A stretch of 64,000 bases of DNA from Lysobacter solisilvae (GTDB lineage: Bacteria; Pseudomonadota; Gammaproteobacteria; Xanthomonadales; Xanthomonadaceae), in the NCBI RefSeq assembly GCF_016613535.2, contig NZ_CP071518.1, positions 2,046,001 to 2,110,000 of the forward strand, in the 5' to 3' direction. The notes beneath the pieces were generated by a model, which worked only from the letters and a program-made list of their open reading frames with translations, did no database searches and was not told where the DNA came from. The translations under genes and the position numbers were made by a program. Shown here one piece after another: positions 8,250-17,035 of the stretch; the stretch's first letter is position 1, and every line of letters starts with the position of its first letter.

Positions 8250-8252
8250 TTG

Positions 8253-8316
8253 CGCCTGGGCGCTCCCGGCGATCCACAAACCGAAGCCGTCGCGCCCGGC
8301 TTCACTCAGGCGCCGC
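8253..8316 (+). repeat. Possible decayed attC site 6
   Basis: CGCCTGG at the left and CTCAGGCG at the right flank CCGAAGCCG-TCGCG-CCCGGCTT. The order of elements matches the better sites, but several positions are changed. It is supported mainly by its position between two cassette-like genes. Confidence 0.4.
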
Positions 8317-8335
8317 GTGCGCGGGGGAATCCGTC

Positions 8336-8767
8336 ATGACCGATAGCCATGAGACCACGACCGGCGGCTGCCTTTGTGGAGCGGTCCGCTACGAGGTGAA
8401 AGGCCCCCTGCGCGATGTCGTGAATTGCCACTGCAGCATGTGCCAGCGCCTGCACGGCAACTTCGGTCCGCATTCCAAGGCGCGGAAGGTCAACATCACC
8501 ATCACCGAAGACACCGGCCTGGCCTGGTACCAGACTTCGGATATCGCACGGCGCGGCTTCTGCCGCGTGTGCGGGTCCAGCCTGTTCTGGGAGCCTTTCG
8601 ATCTGGATGCCATGGGGATCATCGCCGGATCGCTGGACGGGCCCACCGGCCTCAAGACCATCGGGCACATCTTCGTGGGCGAAAAGGCCGACTTCTACGA
8701 GATCACGGACGGGCTCCCGCAGTTCGAGGGTTCGTCGAATGGGGAGCTGGTCAATGACTACCGGTAG
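8336..8767 (+). CDS. GFA (CENP-V type) zinc-binding protein
   Basis: The 143-residue product is a complete GFA-family protein with the zinc ligands C12 and C14 (GGCLCG), C31, C33 and C36 (CHCSMC) and C76 and C79 (FCRVCGSS). The founding member was described as a glutathione-dependent formaldehyde-activating enzyme, but most relatives, including this one, have no confirmed reaction. It is the only gene of the cassette-like array with a clear family, and lacks a signal peptide, so it acts in the cytoplasm. Confidence 0.9.
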   Translation: MTDSHETTTGGCLCGAVRYEVKGPLRDVVNCHCSMCQRLHGNFGPHSKARKVNITITEDTGLAWYQTSDIARRGFCRVCGSSLFWEPFDLDAMGIIAGSLDGPTGLKTIGHIFVGEKADFYEITDGLPQFEGSSNGELVNDYR

Positions 8768-8885
8768 TCGTCGCGGCGCGCCTGGCATGCCACCGGGGCC
8801 GAAGCATGGGGCAGCCAGGCGGCGTGCCAGCATCCATTCAATCCAGAGCGGAGCGGCAACGGCGCCTCTCAGGCGTTCGTCGCCG

Positions 8886-9350
8886 ATGAAATTGCTCTGG
8901 AAAATGGCGTTCTTCTTTTTCGGCGTCCTCGCCGTGGGAGTGGGCTTGCAGTTCGGGCGGTACTTCTCTGCGTCCTTCCTCTGCCTGGCCCTCGTGGCCG
9001 GCGCGGGCGTGTCGACGTTTGTGATCAAGCTCAGTGCCACGGAAAGGGAAGTGGTCTTTCGCGGAACGGCTGTCAACCCGGCAACCGTGGCCTTGTTCGC
9101 AGCCGTGCTGGTCGCATTTGCTTCCTACAACCTGGCTGCTCTGGCCAACATGGCCGTCGGAAGCAGGTCAGTGCAGGACGCCACTGTCGTCAGCGTCAGC
9201 AGTGGCAGGCGCTGCCCCCACCTGGCAAGCGCCGACTTGAGCAGCGGCGCCAACGTCACCTACTGTGCGGCCCGCGAGGTATCGGCCGGGGAGCGGGTTC
9301 GCCTGAAGCTGGTCAGCTCGCTGCTCGGCGTCTACGCGGCACGCGGCTAG
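8886..9350 (+). CDS. Membrane protein of unknown function (cassette gene)
   Basis: The 154-residue product has two or three hydrophobic segments (residues 4-22, 28-46 and 68-88) and a C-terminal extracytoplasmic part of about 60 residues with two cysteines (GRRCPHLASAD, VTYCAAREV). No family was recognised. The upstream stretch 8768-8885 has only faint similarity to the attC arms (CATCCATTCAATCCAGAG). Confidence 0.68.
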   Translation: MKLLWKMAFFFFGVLAVGVGLQFGRYFSASFLCLALVAGAGVSTFVIKLSATEREVVFRGTAVNPATVALFAAVLVAFASYNLAALANMAVGSRSVQDATVVSVSSGRRCPHLASADLSSGANVTYCAAREVSAGERVRLKLVSSLLGVYAARG

Positions 9351-9403
9351 CAATGCATGCGGGCCGGGCATGGGGCCGGCTCTGATCTGCCGACAGGACG
9401 CAC

Positions 9404-9826
9404 ATGGACAAGCACAAACTGATCCTTGCATGTCTGGCAGCCACCGCGCTCTCCGGTTGCGGCGAGGCTGCGTACCGGGATGTTTCCGGCGAGCATGGCG
9501 ATCTCATCGGCACGCAGTGCGTCCTGCTGGAGACGCTTCGTGCTCATGGCGTCACCAAGGGGTTCGGGCCGGAGAAGAAAACCGACTTCGTATCGATCTG
9601 GAATCCGGGATTCCGGGGCTCGGAAGTCACCTTCGTCATGCCGCTGGAGGCCGGAACCAGAATGCGTGTCCTGGCGGCCCGGGAATGCAGCAACTGTCCG
9701 TTCGAACCCATGCTCGAATATCGCGTAGAGCTTGTCCCCGAGCCTGCCGAGTTCGAGGGCAGGCCGGCATTCGTGCGGGCGGCCTCGTTCCTGCCGCACC
9801 AGGTGCGGTGCGGCCAGGCGCCCTGA
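9404..9826 (+). CDS. Lipoprotein of unknown function (cassette gene)
   Basis: The 140-residue product has a lipobox LSGC at residues 16-19. The mature domain appears beta-rich (KTDFVSIWNPGF, RMRVLAARECSNCPF, LEYRVELVPEP) with a CxxC pair. No known family was recognised. The stop codon lies inside attC-like site 9821-9880. Confidence 0.7.
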   Translation: MDKHKLILACLAATALSGCGEAAYRDVSGEHGDLIGTQCVLLETLRAHGVTKGFGPEKKTDFVSIWNPGFRGSEVTFVMPLEAGTRMRVLAARECSNCPFEPMLEYRVELVPEPAEFEGRPAFVRAASFLPHQVRCGQAP

Positions 9827-9880
9827 CCCTTCGTTCAAGCCCAGGTGGCTCGCGGCGCGAGCGCGACTCACGCGTTCCGC
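9821..9880 (+). repeat. Possible attC-like site at the right end
   Basis: CCCTGACCCTTCGTTCAAGCC is a good left arm; GGCTCGCGGCGCGAGCGCGACTC follows, and the right core is GTTCCGC, the only copy with a GTT core. It includes the preceding stop codon. Confidence 0.55.
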
Positions 9881-10002
9881 GGGCCGAGGCTCCGGCCGCG
9901 TCTGACAGGCCCGGGCCAGCGCTCAACCGGCGCCGTCGATTCTTGTCCTCGCATTGACGTCGCCTGCCGCAGGGTGGAACCGGGTGCTTCCGGGAGATCG
10001 CC

Positions 10003-10345
10003 ATGCAGCGCAAGTCACTTCGCTTTGGCAAGGGGTTCCGCGTCGCATTCAATGTGCGCAGGGCGCAGGCGGCGGAGATGGTGCTGGCGCCCGGTGATAC
10101 CGAGGGCGACGAGGACAATCGCCATCGCGGCGCGGACCAGTGGCTGTTCGTGGTGTCCGGCACCGGGGTGGCCACGGTCGACGGCACGCGTGTGCCCCTG
10201 AAGGCCGGCATGTTGCTGGTGATCGAGAAGGGGGGAACGGCACCAGGTGCGCAACACCGGACGCACGCTGTTGAAGACGCTCAACTTCTATTACCCGCCG
10301 GCGTTCGCGAAGGATGGCGATGCGATGGGGCCGGGGCGGAAGTAG
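10003..10345 (+). CDS. Cupin domain protein, frame broken by a G run
   Basis: The first 76 codons encode a single-domain cupin (WLFVVSGTGVATVDGTRVPLKAG). The frame then leaves the family; dropping one G from the six-G run at 10230-10235 restores the expected end (GERHQVRNTGRTLLKTLNFY), ending at 10345. This is probably a sequencing error rather than a pseudogene. The beta-barrel would bind a small ligand or metal; the substrate is unknown. It lies just right of the last attC-like hairpin and may be the final cassette or the first fixed gene. Confidence 0.72.
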
Positions 10346-10477
10346 CCGCGCCGTAATCGGACGGGTCGAAGTCATCCGCGCCGAAACCAGCCGCGCGGGC
10401 CACGCATCGATCGCCACCGAGCCGCTGGTTCTCCCGCTCGGCACGAGCGCCGGTCGATCGCGACCGCGTCGCAGGCC

Positions 10478-11226
10478 TCAGCGGATCGGCAAGCGGATCT
10501 GCCGACCGCGCCAGGCCAGGGTGACGCCGTCGGCCTGGATCGCCTGGATGGTCGCATCGGCGACGCGGTCGCCTTCGGCCAGCCGCGTGCCGTCGATGAT
10601 GACGAAGCGGTCGGCCGCGGCGGGTGCCCACATGTGCATGCTCACCTTGAGCGCGGGCAACTGGCTGCGTTCCTCGGGGGACAGGTCGGCCAGGCGGATC
10701 GTGGCCTGCGGGCTGATGAACTCGCTGGACACAGGCGCGGCGGGCGGCGCGGTGATGGGGGGCGGCGGCGAGACGGTCGCGGGCGAGGCCGGCATGGGCG
10801 GCGGTGTGGGCTGCCCCCGCGGCCGGCGTCTGCGGCGCGACCACGGCGTCGCTGGCCGCGGGTGCGGACTGCGTCGTCGCCGGTGCCGGCGGCGCGGCGG
10901 GCGGTGGCATGGCGATGGCCGTGGTGGTCGCCGCTGGCCGCGGCGTGCGCGCTGGCGCGGGCGACTGGCCGGCCGTGTCTGCAGATGCTTGCGCCGGCGT
11001 GGTCGTCACGGGGCTGACCGGTGCCGGCGCATCGCGCATCCGCCAGAGCGCGGCACCACCCAGCGCGACCAGCAGCGCGGCGGCGACGCCGGCGGGCATG
11101 GCCCACCGGGGCCCAGGCGCGGGTGGCCGTGGGCGCGACGTTGACGACGGGGGTGAGCAGGTCGGGCGAGGCGCCGCGACGGCGCTCGGCTTCGGACTTG
11201 CGCAGGGCTTCCAGGATCAGCGACAT
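10478..11226 (-). CDS. gspB: General secretion pathway protein GspB, two frame breaks
   Basis: The N-terminus MSLILEALRKSEAERRRG is the GspB signature. A membrane helix (GVAAALLVALGGAALW) follows, then a Pro/Ala-rich linker and the periplasmic GspB domain (FISPQATIRLADLSPEERS and DGVTLAWRGRQIRLPI). Three frames must be joined: removing one base from the G run 11108-11111 and one from the C run 10814-10818 gives one continuous protein. GspB works with the ATPase GspA to insert or assemble the type II secretion channel through the cell wall. It starts 2 bases after the gspA stop, so the two form an operon. Confidence 0.85.
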
Positions 11227-11228
11227 GG

Positions 11229-12852
11229 CTAGTCCAGCCTCTCGGCCAGGCGAGGACCCGGGCCATCGTCGGCGGCCAGCGCCATCAGTGTCTCCGGGCC
11301 GGGAACGCCGTCGACCGCGAGTCCGCGATCGGCCTGCAGGCGGCGCACGGCGGCCTGCAAGGTCGCGTCATCCGCGGCTCCGGCCTGGGCCACGTAACCC
11401 GGCCCCAGCTCGCGCTGCAGCCAGGCCAGGCGCGCGCTGTCGGCGCCCAGCGGCAGGGTCAGCCCGGTGGGGCCACGCCACAGCGCGGCGTACTCGCCGT
11501 TCCAGTGCCGGGGCAGGGTGATGCGGTCGATCTCGACGCGGCGGCCACCGAGCCAGACGCGCACCCGTCGGGAATCGGCGCCGAGCAGGACCGCCCAGGC
11601 CTGGGCCGGGCCGGCGCGCAGGCGCAGCAGCACGGGGCGTTCGAGCGCGACCAGGCGATCCAGGCGGGCCAGGCCACGCACGCAATAGAGGCCGTCGGCC
11701 TGCGCGAACGCGCAGCCGGCGGCGGCGCGCGCGGCTGCCGCGGGATTGGGTTGCGACCACAGCTCCAGCAGGTAGGCCCAGGGGGCGTGCTCACTCTGTG
11801 CGGCGGCGGCGTCGATCAGGGCCTGCAACGCCTCCGCGTCCACGCGCGCGGCCGCGCCGGACTTCTTCGCGACGATGGCTGACGGCGATGGCGCCGGCGT
11901 TGCCGCGGGCGTCGGAAGCGCGCGGCGTGCCGGGGCCGCGCGACCACATGCCGGCGGCCAGGGTGACCAGCGCGGCCGCTGCCAATCCGGCGGCCGCGAG
12001 CACGGGTCCGGCCCGGCGCCAGGTGCGCGACGAGATTGCCGGCGCCAGCGTCTCGCGCGCGGCGCGATCGACCGTGCGCGCGTCGATGCGCGTGTCGTCG
12101 TGCGCGTAGCCGCCCAGCAGGGCGCGTTCGGCGATGACGTTGATCAGCCGCGGGACGCCGCCGGAGTGCCGGTGCAGGCGCGCGATCGCGGCGGTGTCGA
12201 AGGGCAGGTGCTGCCCGCCGGCGACGCGATAGCGGTGGCGCAGGTAACCGGTGGTCTCGGCCGCGTCCAGCGGGGTGAGGTGGTAGCGCGCGGTGATGCG
12301 CTGGGCCAGCTGGCGCAGTTCCGGGCGGGCGAGCAGGTCACGCAGTTCCGGCTGCCCGAGCAGGATGATCTGCAGCAGCTTCTGGGTGTGGGTTTCCAGG
12401 TTGGTCAGCAGGCGCACCTGTTCCAGCGCCGGCGTCGACAGGTTCTGCGCCTCGTCGATGATCAGCACGACCCGCAGGCCCTGCGCGTACGCGTCCAGCA
12501 GGTAGGCGTTGAGCGCGTCGGTGAGTGCCTTGATGCTGCCGCGGCGACCTTCGACCGGGAGGTGCAGCTCCTCGCAGATGGTTTCCAGCAGTTCCTCGGG
12601 CGACAGGCGCGGGTTGAGCACCAGCGCGACCCGCGTGTTGTCGGGAATCTGTTCCAGCAGCAGCCGGCTGAGCGTGGTCTTGCCGGTGCCGACCTCGCCG
12701 GTCAGCTGCACGAAGCCGCCGCCGCCGCCCTGGCCGATGCCGAACAGCAGGTGCGCCAGCGCATCCCGGTGCCGCTCGCTGAGAAACACGAAACGGGGAT
12801 CGGGGGTGATCGAGAACGGAGCCTCCTTCAGGCCGTAGTGCTCGAGATACAT
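11229..12852 (-). CDS. gspA: GspA ATPase of type II secretion, one frame break
   Basis: The start MYLEHYGLKEAPFSITPDPRF is the GspA/ExeA beginning. An AAA ATPase domain follows with P-loop GEVGTGKTT (about residues 52-60) and Walker B VVLIIDEAQN. A membrane helix lies near residue 290. After a break, the periplasmic C-terminal half ends in a peptidoglycan-binding domain (VRRLQADRGLAVDGVPGPET). Removing one base from the G run 11932-11935 joins the halves. GspA uses ATP and its cell-wall-binding domain to help place the GspD secretin. The internal ATG at 12852 fits the family better than the upstream one. Confidence 0.88.
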
Positions 12853-12990
12853 GCGAAGGCGGGATCCGGTGGTCGGGCGAGCGGCGAGCATACCCCGGCG
12901 CCGCGCCGGTGCACCCGGGTGAACGGGGGCAACGGGTGAATCGGTGCATGCCGGACGCGGCGGACCGGGCGTGGGGCGCGAGCGGGTCCG

Positions 12991-13935
12991 CTAGTCCGCG
13001 GCGCCCTTGGCCTCGGAGGTGGCCAGCACGTCGGCCTGCAGGGGCCGCGGCCGCCCCAGCAGCGGATGGATGAACACCGCGGCCAGGATCACCGCCACGC
13101 CGAGGTAGAACTGGCCGCTGAGCTCGCGCTGCTCGCCCAGCAGCGCGATGGCCAGGACGATCGCGTAGACCGGCTCCAGGTTGACCGCCAGCTGCTGGGC
13201 GAACGCGCTCATGTGGCGCAGCGCGATCAGCGACAGGGTGAAGGGCAGCAGCGTGCAGGCCAGGGAGAGGGCCAGCAGCAGCCAGGCATCGCGCGGCCCG
13301 GGCATCACCAGCAGGTCGCCGGCGAAGGCGGGGAAGAGCGTGGGCATCACCGGCGCCAGCGCGGTCAGCACCAGCGCGCCGGCGCCCAGCTCGATCGCGG
13401 TGACGGCGAGCGGGTCGCCATGTTCGACCAGGCGCTTGTTGAGCGAGCCGAACAGGGCCACCAGCACGGCGGAGATGGTGCCGACGATGATGCCGTCGTG
13501 CATGCCTGCGGGGACGCCGCCCACCACCAGCACGACGCCGGGCAGCACCAGCACGCCCAGCGCCAGTTCGCGCTTGGAAAAGCGGCTGCGCGCGAGCCAG
13601 GGCTCGAGCAGGGCCACGAACACGGTGCCCAGCGCGATGCAGGTCACGCCGACCGACGCGTTGGAGAGCTTGATGGCGCCGTAGAAGGTCAGCCAGTGCA
13701 GCGCCACCAGCGCCCCGATGCCGGCATAGGCCCAGCGCAGCCGCGCCGTCATCGCCCGCAGGCCGCGCCACACGCGCGGCACCAGCGCCAGGGCGGCCAG
13801 CACGATCACCAGGCGCCACCACACCAGCGGCAGCGCCGGCAGCGAGATCATCTTGCCCAGGATCGCGGTGAAGCCCCACAGCACGACGCAGAAGTGGATC
13901 TGCAGGTATGCCTTGCGGGAGTCGGTCAGGGCCAT
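12991..13935 (-). CDS. EamA/DMT family transporter
   Basis: The 314-residue protein has ten hydrophobic helices forming two EamA repeats, the standard drug/metabolite transporter layout. The first half includes HWLTFYGAIKLSNASVG and the second ends in NLEPVYAIVLAIALLGEQREL, the usual conserved position. The start at 13935 is chosen because the preceding residues are unrelated. Substrates in this family range from amino acids to nucleotides and cannot be predicted here. It is divergent from the DUF2785 gene. Confidence 0.88.
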   Translation of the reverse strand: MALTDSRKAYLQIHFCVVLWGFTAILGKMISLPALPLVWWRLVIVLAALALVPRVWRGLRAMTARLRWAYAGIGALVALHWLTFYGAIKLSNASVGVTCIALGTVFVALLEPWLARSRFSKRELALGVLVLPGVVLVVGGVPAGMHDGIIVGTISAVLVALFGSLNKRLVEHGDPLAVTAIELGAGALVLTALAPVMPTLFPAFAGDLLVMPGPRDAWLLLALSLACTLLPFTLSLIALRHMSAFAQQLAVNLEPVYAIVLAIALLGEQRELSGQFYLGVAVILAAVFIHPLLGRPRPLQADVLATSEAKGAAD

Positions 13936-14070
13936 GCGGGCATTATCGGGTCTGGAGGCGTGCCGGACCGATGACGTCGCCGCGTGGCCGGATGCGGCAA
14001 ATCCCCGGCGCCGTGCGTGACAGAATCCGCTCAACCGCCCGCACCGGGCATGAGCACCGGAGACACGGCG

Positions 14071-14964
14071 ATGCGCAGATCCGCGGCCCTGCTGGCCCTG
14101 ACCTTGTGGAGCGGCGCGGCGCTGGCCAGCTGCCCGCCGGCCGGACATGACGCCGGTGCGCGGGGCGCGCTGAAGGCCGCAGGCTTTGCCATCGAAACGG
14201 CGTCCACCCGCAACGCGCTGGCGCTGGCCCTGCTCGACTGCCTGGCCGATCCCGACCCGCAGCTGCGCGACGGCATCGCCTACGAGGCGCTGAGCACATG
14301 GATGCGGGAGTCGAAACTGGATGCGGCGACCCTGCAGTCCCTGCGGGCCCGGCTGACCGCGATGCTGCAGGCGCCCGATCCGCGGGGATTCGCGCCGCCG
14401 TTCGCGGCCCTCGTGCTGTCGGAGCTCGCCCGTACCGATCGCATCGCCGCGTGGATGAGCGACGCGCAGCGCGATGCGCTGGTCACCGATGCCGCCGGCT
14501 ACCTGTCCGGCGTGCGCGACTATCGGGGTTTCATCGACGGACAGGGCTGGCGGCACGGGGTCGCGCACGGCGCGGACCTCGTGCTGCAGCTGGCGCTCAA
14601 TCCGAAGCTGGACCGCGCGCAGCTCGCACGCCTGCGCGAAGCGGTGGCGGTGCAGGTCGCCCCGGCCGCGAATCCGTCCTACGTCCACGGGGAGTCCATG
14701 CGCCTGGCCCGCGCGGCGTACTACATCGCCCAGCGCGGCCTGCATGACACCGCCGACTGGGACGCATGGTTCGCCCGTCTCGCGACGCCGGCGCCATTGC
14801 CGGGCTGGGACGCGGCCTTCCTCAGCGAGGCGGGACTCGCGCGACGGCACGACACGGTGGCCTTCATGACAGCGCTGTATGTGCTGGTGCAGGAACACGG
14901 CGACGAGGCCTTGCGCGCACGCCTGCTGCCGGGCCTGCGCGCCACGCTGAAGGCCGTGCCGTGA
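14071..14964 (+). CDS. Secreted DUF2785 protein
   Basis: The 297-residue protein has a signal peptide (MRRSAALLALTLWSGAALAS) and an all-helical DUF2785 domain with the characteristic LSELARTDR, RDYRGFIDGQGWRHGVAHGADL segment, where the HGVAHGAD histidines could form a site. The family function is unknown; gram-positive members are cytoplasmic, whereas this one is exported. The ATG at 14071 begins at the signal peptide; an alternative at 14050 would add seven residues. Confidence 0.8.
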   Translation: MRRSAALLALTLWSGAALASCPPAGHDAGARGALKAAGFAIETASTRNALALALLDCLADPDPQLRDGIAYEALSTWMRESKLDAATLQSLRARLTAMLQAPDPRGFAPPFAALVLSELARTDRIAAWMSDAQRDALVTDAAGYLSGVRDYRGFIDGQGWRHGVAHGADLVLQLALNPKLDRAQLARLREAVAVQVAPAANPSYVHGESMRLARAAYYIAQRGLHDTADWDAWFARLATPAPLPGWDAAFLSEAGLARRHDTVAFMTALYVLVQEHGDEALRARLLPGLRATLKAVP

Positions 14965-15001
14965 TCGCTGCACCGGCCACGGTCGCCACGGTCGCATCGC
15001 G

Positions 15002-15367
15002 ATGAGCGCCGACCTGATCGGTCACCTGCGCGACCTGTTCGCGCCGATGGGCACCTTGACCGCGCGTGCCATGTTCGGCGGCCATGGGCTGTACCTGGAT
15101 GGCCTGCTCGTCGGGGTGTTCATCGAGGACGCGCTCTATCTCAAGGTCGACGCCCACACCCAGCCCGACTTCGAGGCCGCCGGCTGCGCGCCGTACGTCT
15201 ATGGTCTGACGGACAAGCCGCTGACCATGAGCTACTGGTCGGTCCCCGAGGACGCCATGGACTCGCCGCAGGCCATGCAGCCGTGGGCGCGTCGTGCCAT
15301 CGAGGCGGCGCTGCGCAAGCCGGTAAAGAAGCCCGCGGCGCGCAAGCCGCGCGGTCGGACGCGCTAG
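15002..15367 (+). CDS. TfoX/Sxy N-terminal domain protein
   Basis: The 121-residue protein is a stand-alone TfoX N-terminal domain (LFAPMGTLTARAMFGGHGLYLDG, VFIEDALYLKVD) followed by a basic tail (KKPAARKPRGRTR). Full-length TfoX regulators of competence also carry a C-terminal helix-hairpin-helix domain, absent here, so a role in competence should not be assumed. Its TAG overlaps the TAG of the convergent LysR gene in the 4-base sequence CTAG. Confidence 0.87.
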   Translation: MSADLIGHLRDLFAPMGTLTARAMFGGHGLYLDGLLVGVFIEDALYLKVDAHTQPDFEAAGCAPYVYGLTDKPLTMSYWSVPEDAMDSPQAMQPWARRAIEAALRKPVKKPAARKPRGRTR

Positions 15368-16260
15368 ACCGGCGCGGCGTCCTGCGGCAGGGCCAGCAGC
15401 CAGTCGACGAACGCGCGCGCGGCCGGCTTGAGGCGCTTGTGGCTGGGATAGACGACGTAATACCCCCAGCGCGCCTTGAGCGCGGGTCCGGGCAGGCGTT
15501 GCAGCACGCCGGCGGCCAGGTAGGGCGTGGCGAGCTTGTCGCGGGCCAGCGCCGCGCCCAGGCGGTGCACCGCGGCATTGAGCGCCGCCGTGCTGTCGCT
15601 GAAACGGAAGCGCTCCTCGACCGAGATCGCGTGCACGTCGGCGGCGCGGAACCAGTCCAGCCAGCCCTGCCGAGCCAGGTCGGTGACCAGCGGCAGCCGC
15701 GCGATGTCGGCCGGGCTGCGGATCTTCTCCAGCCCGGCCAGCGAAGGCGAGGCGACCGGGTACAGGTAATCGTCCATCAGGTGGTGCGCGGTGAGGCCCG
15801 GCCAATGCCCTGCGCCGTGGCGGATGCCCAAGTCGGGGCCGCCGTCGTCGAAGCGCGTGAGCGCGACTTCGGTGTCGACGGTCAGGCGCACGTCCGGATA
15901 CTGGGCGGCGAACTGCGGCAGGCGGGGCTGCAGCCAGGTGTAGGTGAGCGAATGCAGCGTCGTCACGTGCACGCGGTCGCGCTCGTCGCGCGTGACGCGC
16001 AGCGTGCGCACCACGCTCTCCATGTCGGCCATCGCACTGCCGGCGGCGTCGGCCAGCTGCCGGCCCTGCGCGGTGAGCGACACGCCGCGCGCATGCCGCT
16101 GGAACAGCACCACGCCCAGCCGCGATTCCAGCCTGCGCACGTGATGGCTGACCGCGCTGGCGGTGAGGTGCAGTTCCTCGGCGGCGTGCGCGAAGTTCTG
16201 GTGGCGCGCGGCGGACTCGAAGGCGGCGAGGGCGGGCAGCAGGTCGGCGCGCAGGGCCAT
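15364..16260 (-). CDS. LysR family transcriptional regulator (GcvA-like)
   Basis: The 298-residue protein has the winged helix-turn-helix at residues 5-65 (ALAAFESAARHQNFAHAAEELHLTASAVSHHVRRLE) and a substrate-binding domain with features of the GcvA subgroup (RFDDGGPDLGIRHGAG). The DNA-binding order and length are normal for the family. It is divergently arranged with the cupin gene at 16498, the usual geometry for a LysR regulator and its target, so that gene is the likely target. The co-inducer is unknown. Confidence 0.9.
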   Translation of the reverse strand: MALRADLLPALAAFESAARHQNFAHAAEELHLTASAVSHHVRRLESRLGVVLFQRHARGVSLTAQGRQLADAAGSAMADMESVVRTLRVTRDERDRVHVTTLHSLTYTWLQPRLPQFAAQYPDVRLTVDTEVALTRFDDGGPDLGIRHGAGHWPGLTAHHLMDDYLYPVASPSLAGLEKIRSPADIARLPLVTDLARQGWLDWFRAADVHAISVEERFRFSDSTAALNAAVHRLGAALARDKLATPYLAAGVLQRLPGPALKARWGYYVVYPSHKRLKPAARAFVDWLLALPQDAAPV

Positions 16261-16497
16261 GGCGACTCCGGTGGCGTGGTGGTGTGTGGCGTTGTCTGGT
16301 GCCGCGTGGGCAGGCGCGAAAGCAGTGCGCGTGGCCCGCGACGAGGGCGTGGCAAGCCGCAAATCTGGCTTGTGCCTGCCGGAGAAAGTATGCGCTTGTG
16401 GATGTGGTCCGTCAGCCCAGAATGGACGCATCCGGTTGGCGCCCCGCATCACCGCCAACCGTCTCCCCCACGTCCCACCTTGCCTGGAATCCGCGCC

Positions 16498-16890
16498 ATG
16501 GGCCGACTCGACGCCATCGCACCACTGCTGCAGGCCAGTGCCATCGACGACATCCATCCGATCCGCATCGGGCCCGGCTGTACCCGGCGCGACCTGGCCT
16601 CCGACCCCGGCGTGCGGGTGTGGGTCGTCGACATGGCGCCCGACAGCAGCTGGCCCTACGTGGACGACCACGACACCGGCGAGCACTACTACGTCGTCAG
16701 TGGCGAGGTGATCGAAGGCCACGCCCGCTATGGCGCCGGTACCTACGTCCGCTTCCTGCCCGGCAGCAGCCACCGGCCGCGAACCGAGAGCGGCGTGCGG
16801 CTGTTCGGGTTCAACCTGGACCCGGCCGCCGTGGGTGCGGCGCGCGAAGCCGCAAACCGCGCACATCGGTTCAACTCAAGCCAGGGTTGA
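16498..16890 (+). CDS. Cupin domain protein
   Basis: The 130-residue protein is a single cupin of the ChrR-like type. The motif VDMAPDSSWPYVDDHDTGEHYYVVSGEV supplies likely metal ligands (H and E), and YVRFLPGSSHRPRTESG the second motif. Such proteins bind metal and small molecules or serve as simple dioxygenases. It faces the LysR gene across 237 bases. A 15-bp tandem repeat starts 15 bases after its stop. Confidence 0.82.
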   Translation: MGRLDAIAPLLQASAIDDIHPIRIGPGCTRRDLASDPGVRVWVVDMAPDSSWPYVDDHDTGEHYYVVSGEVIEGHARYGAGTYVRFLPGSSHRPRTESGVRLFGFNLDPAAVGAAREAANRAHRFNSSQG

Positions 16891-16905
16891 TCATCGACCG
16901 GCATC

Positions 16906-16980
16906 ACCGATCAGCGATGTACCGATCAGGGATGTACCGATCAGGGATGTACCGATCAGGGATGTACCGATCAGGCAATG
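16906..16980. repeat. 15-bp tandem repeat, five copies
   Basis: Five head-to-tail units of ACCGATCAGGGATGT occupy 16906-16980. The middle three are identical; the first has one change and the last has four. The array lies 56 bases before the start of the downstream EamA transporter, where a promoter would be expected, so copy-number change could alter expression. Confidence 0.92.
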
Positions 16981-17035
16981 CGCATCCAGGCGTGGGCCCC
17001 ACGCCTGGTCCTTCCGCCGCACGCGAGAATCTCCA

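Larger units (their letters stand above)
5944..9880 (+). mobile_element. Degenerate integron cassette array without integrase
   Basis: Small, unrelated, co-oriented genes are each followed by an imperfect hairpin resembling the attC sites of integron cassettes. Clear sites are at 5944-6009, 6464-6524 and 6932-6992; partial or decayed ones are at 7417-7456, 7841-7897, 8253-8316 and 9821-9880. Spacing between sites (about 400-500 bp) equals single-gene cassettes. Several gene stop codons lie inside the following attC, as is usual. No tyrosine recombinase intI is in the window, so the array matches the class called clusters of attC lacking integrase, or it is the distal tail of a chromosomal integron. 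Array boundaries on the right are approximate. Confidence 0.7.

Noticed and set aside
15002..15367. Competence regulator TfoX
   Set aside because: Only the N-terminal domain is present and the C-terminal half is missing, so a competence role is not supported.
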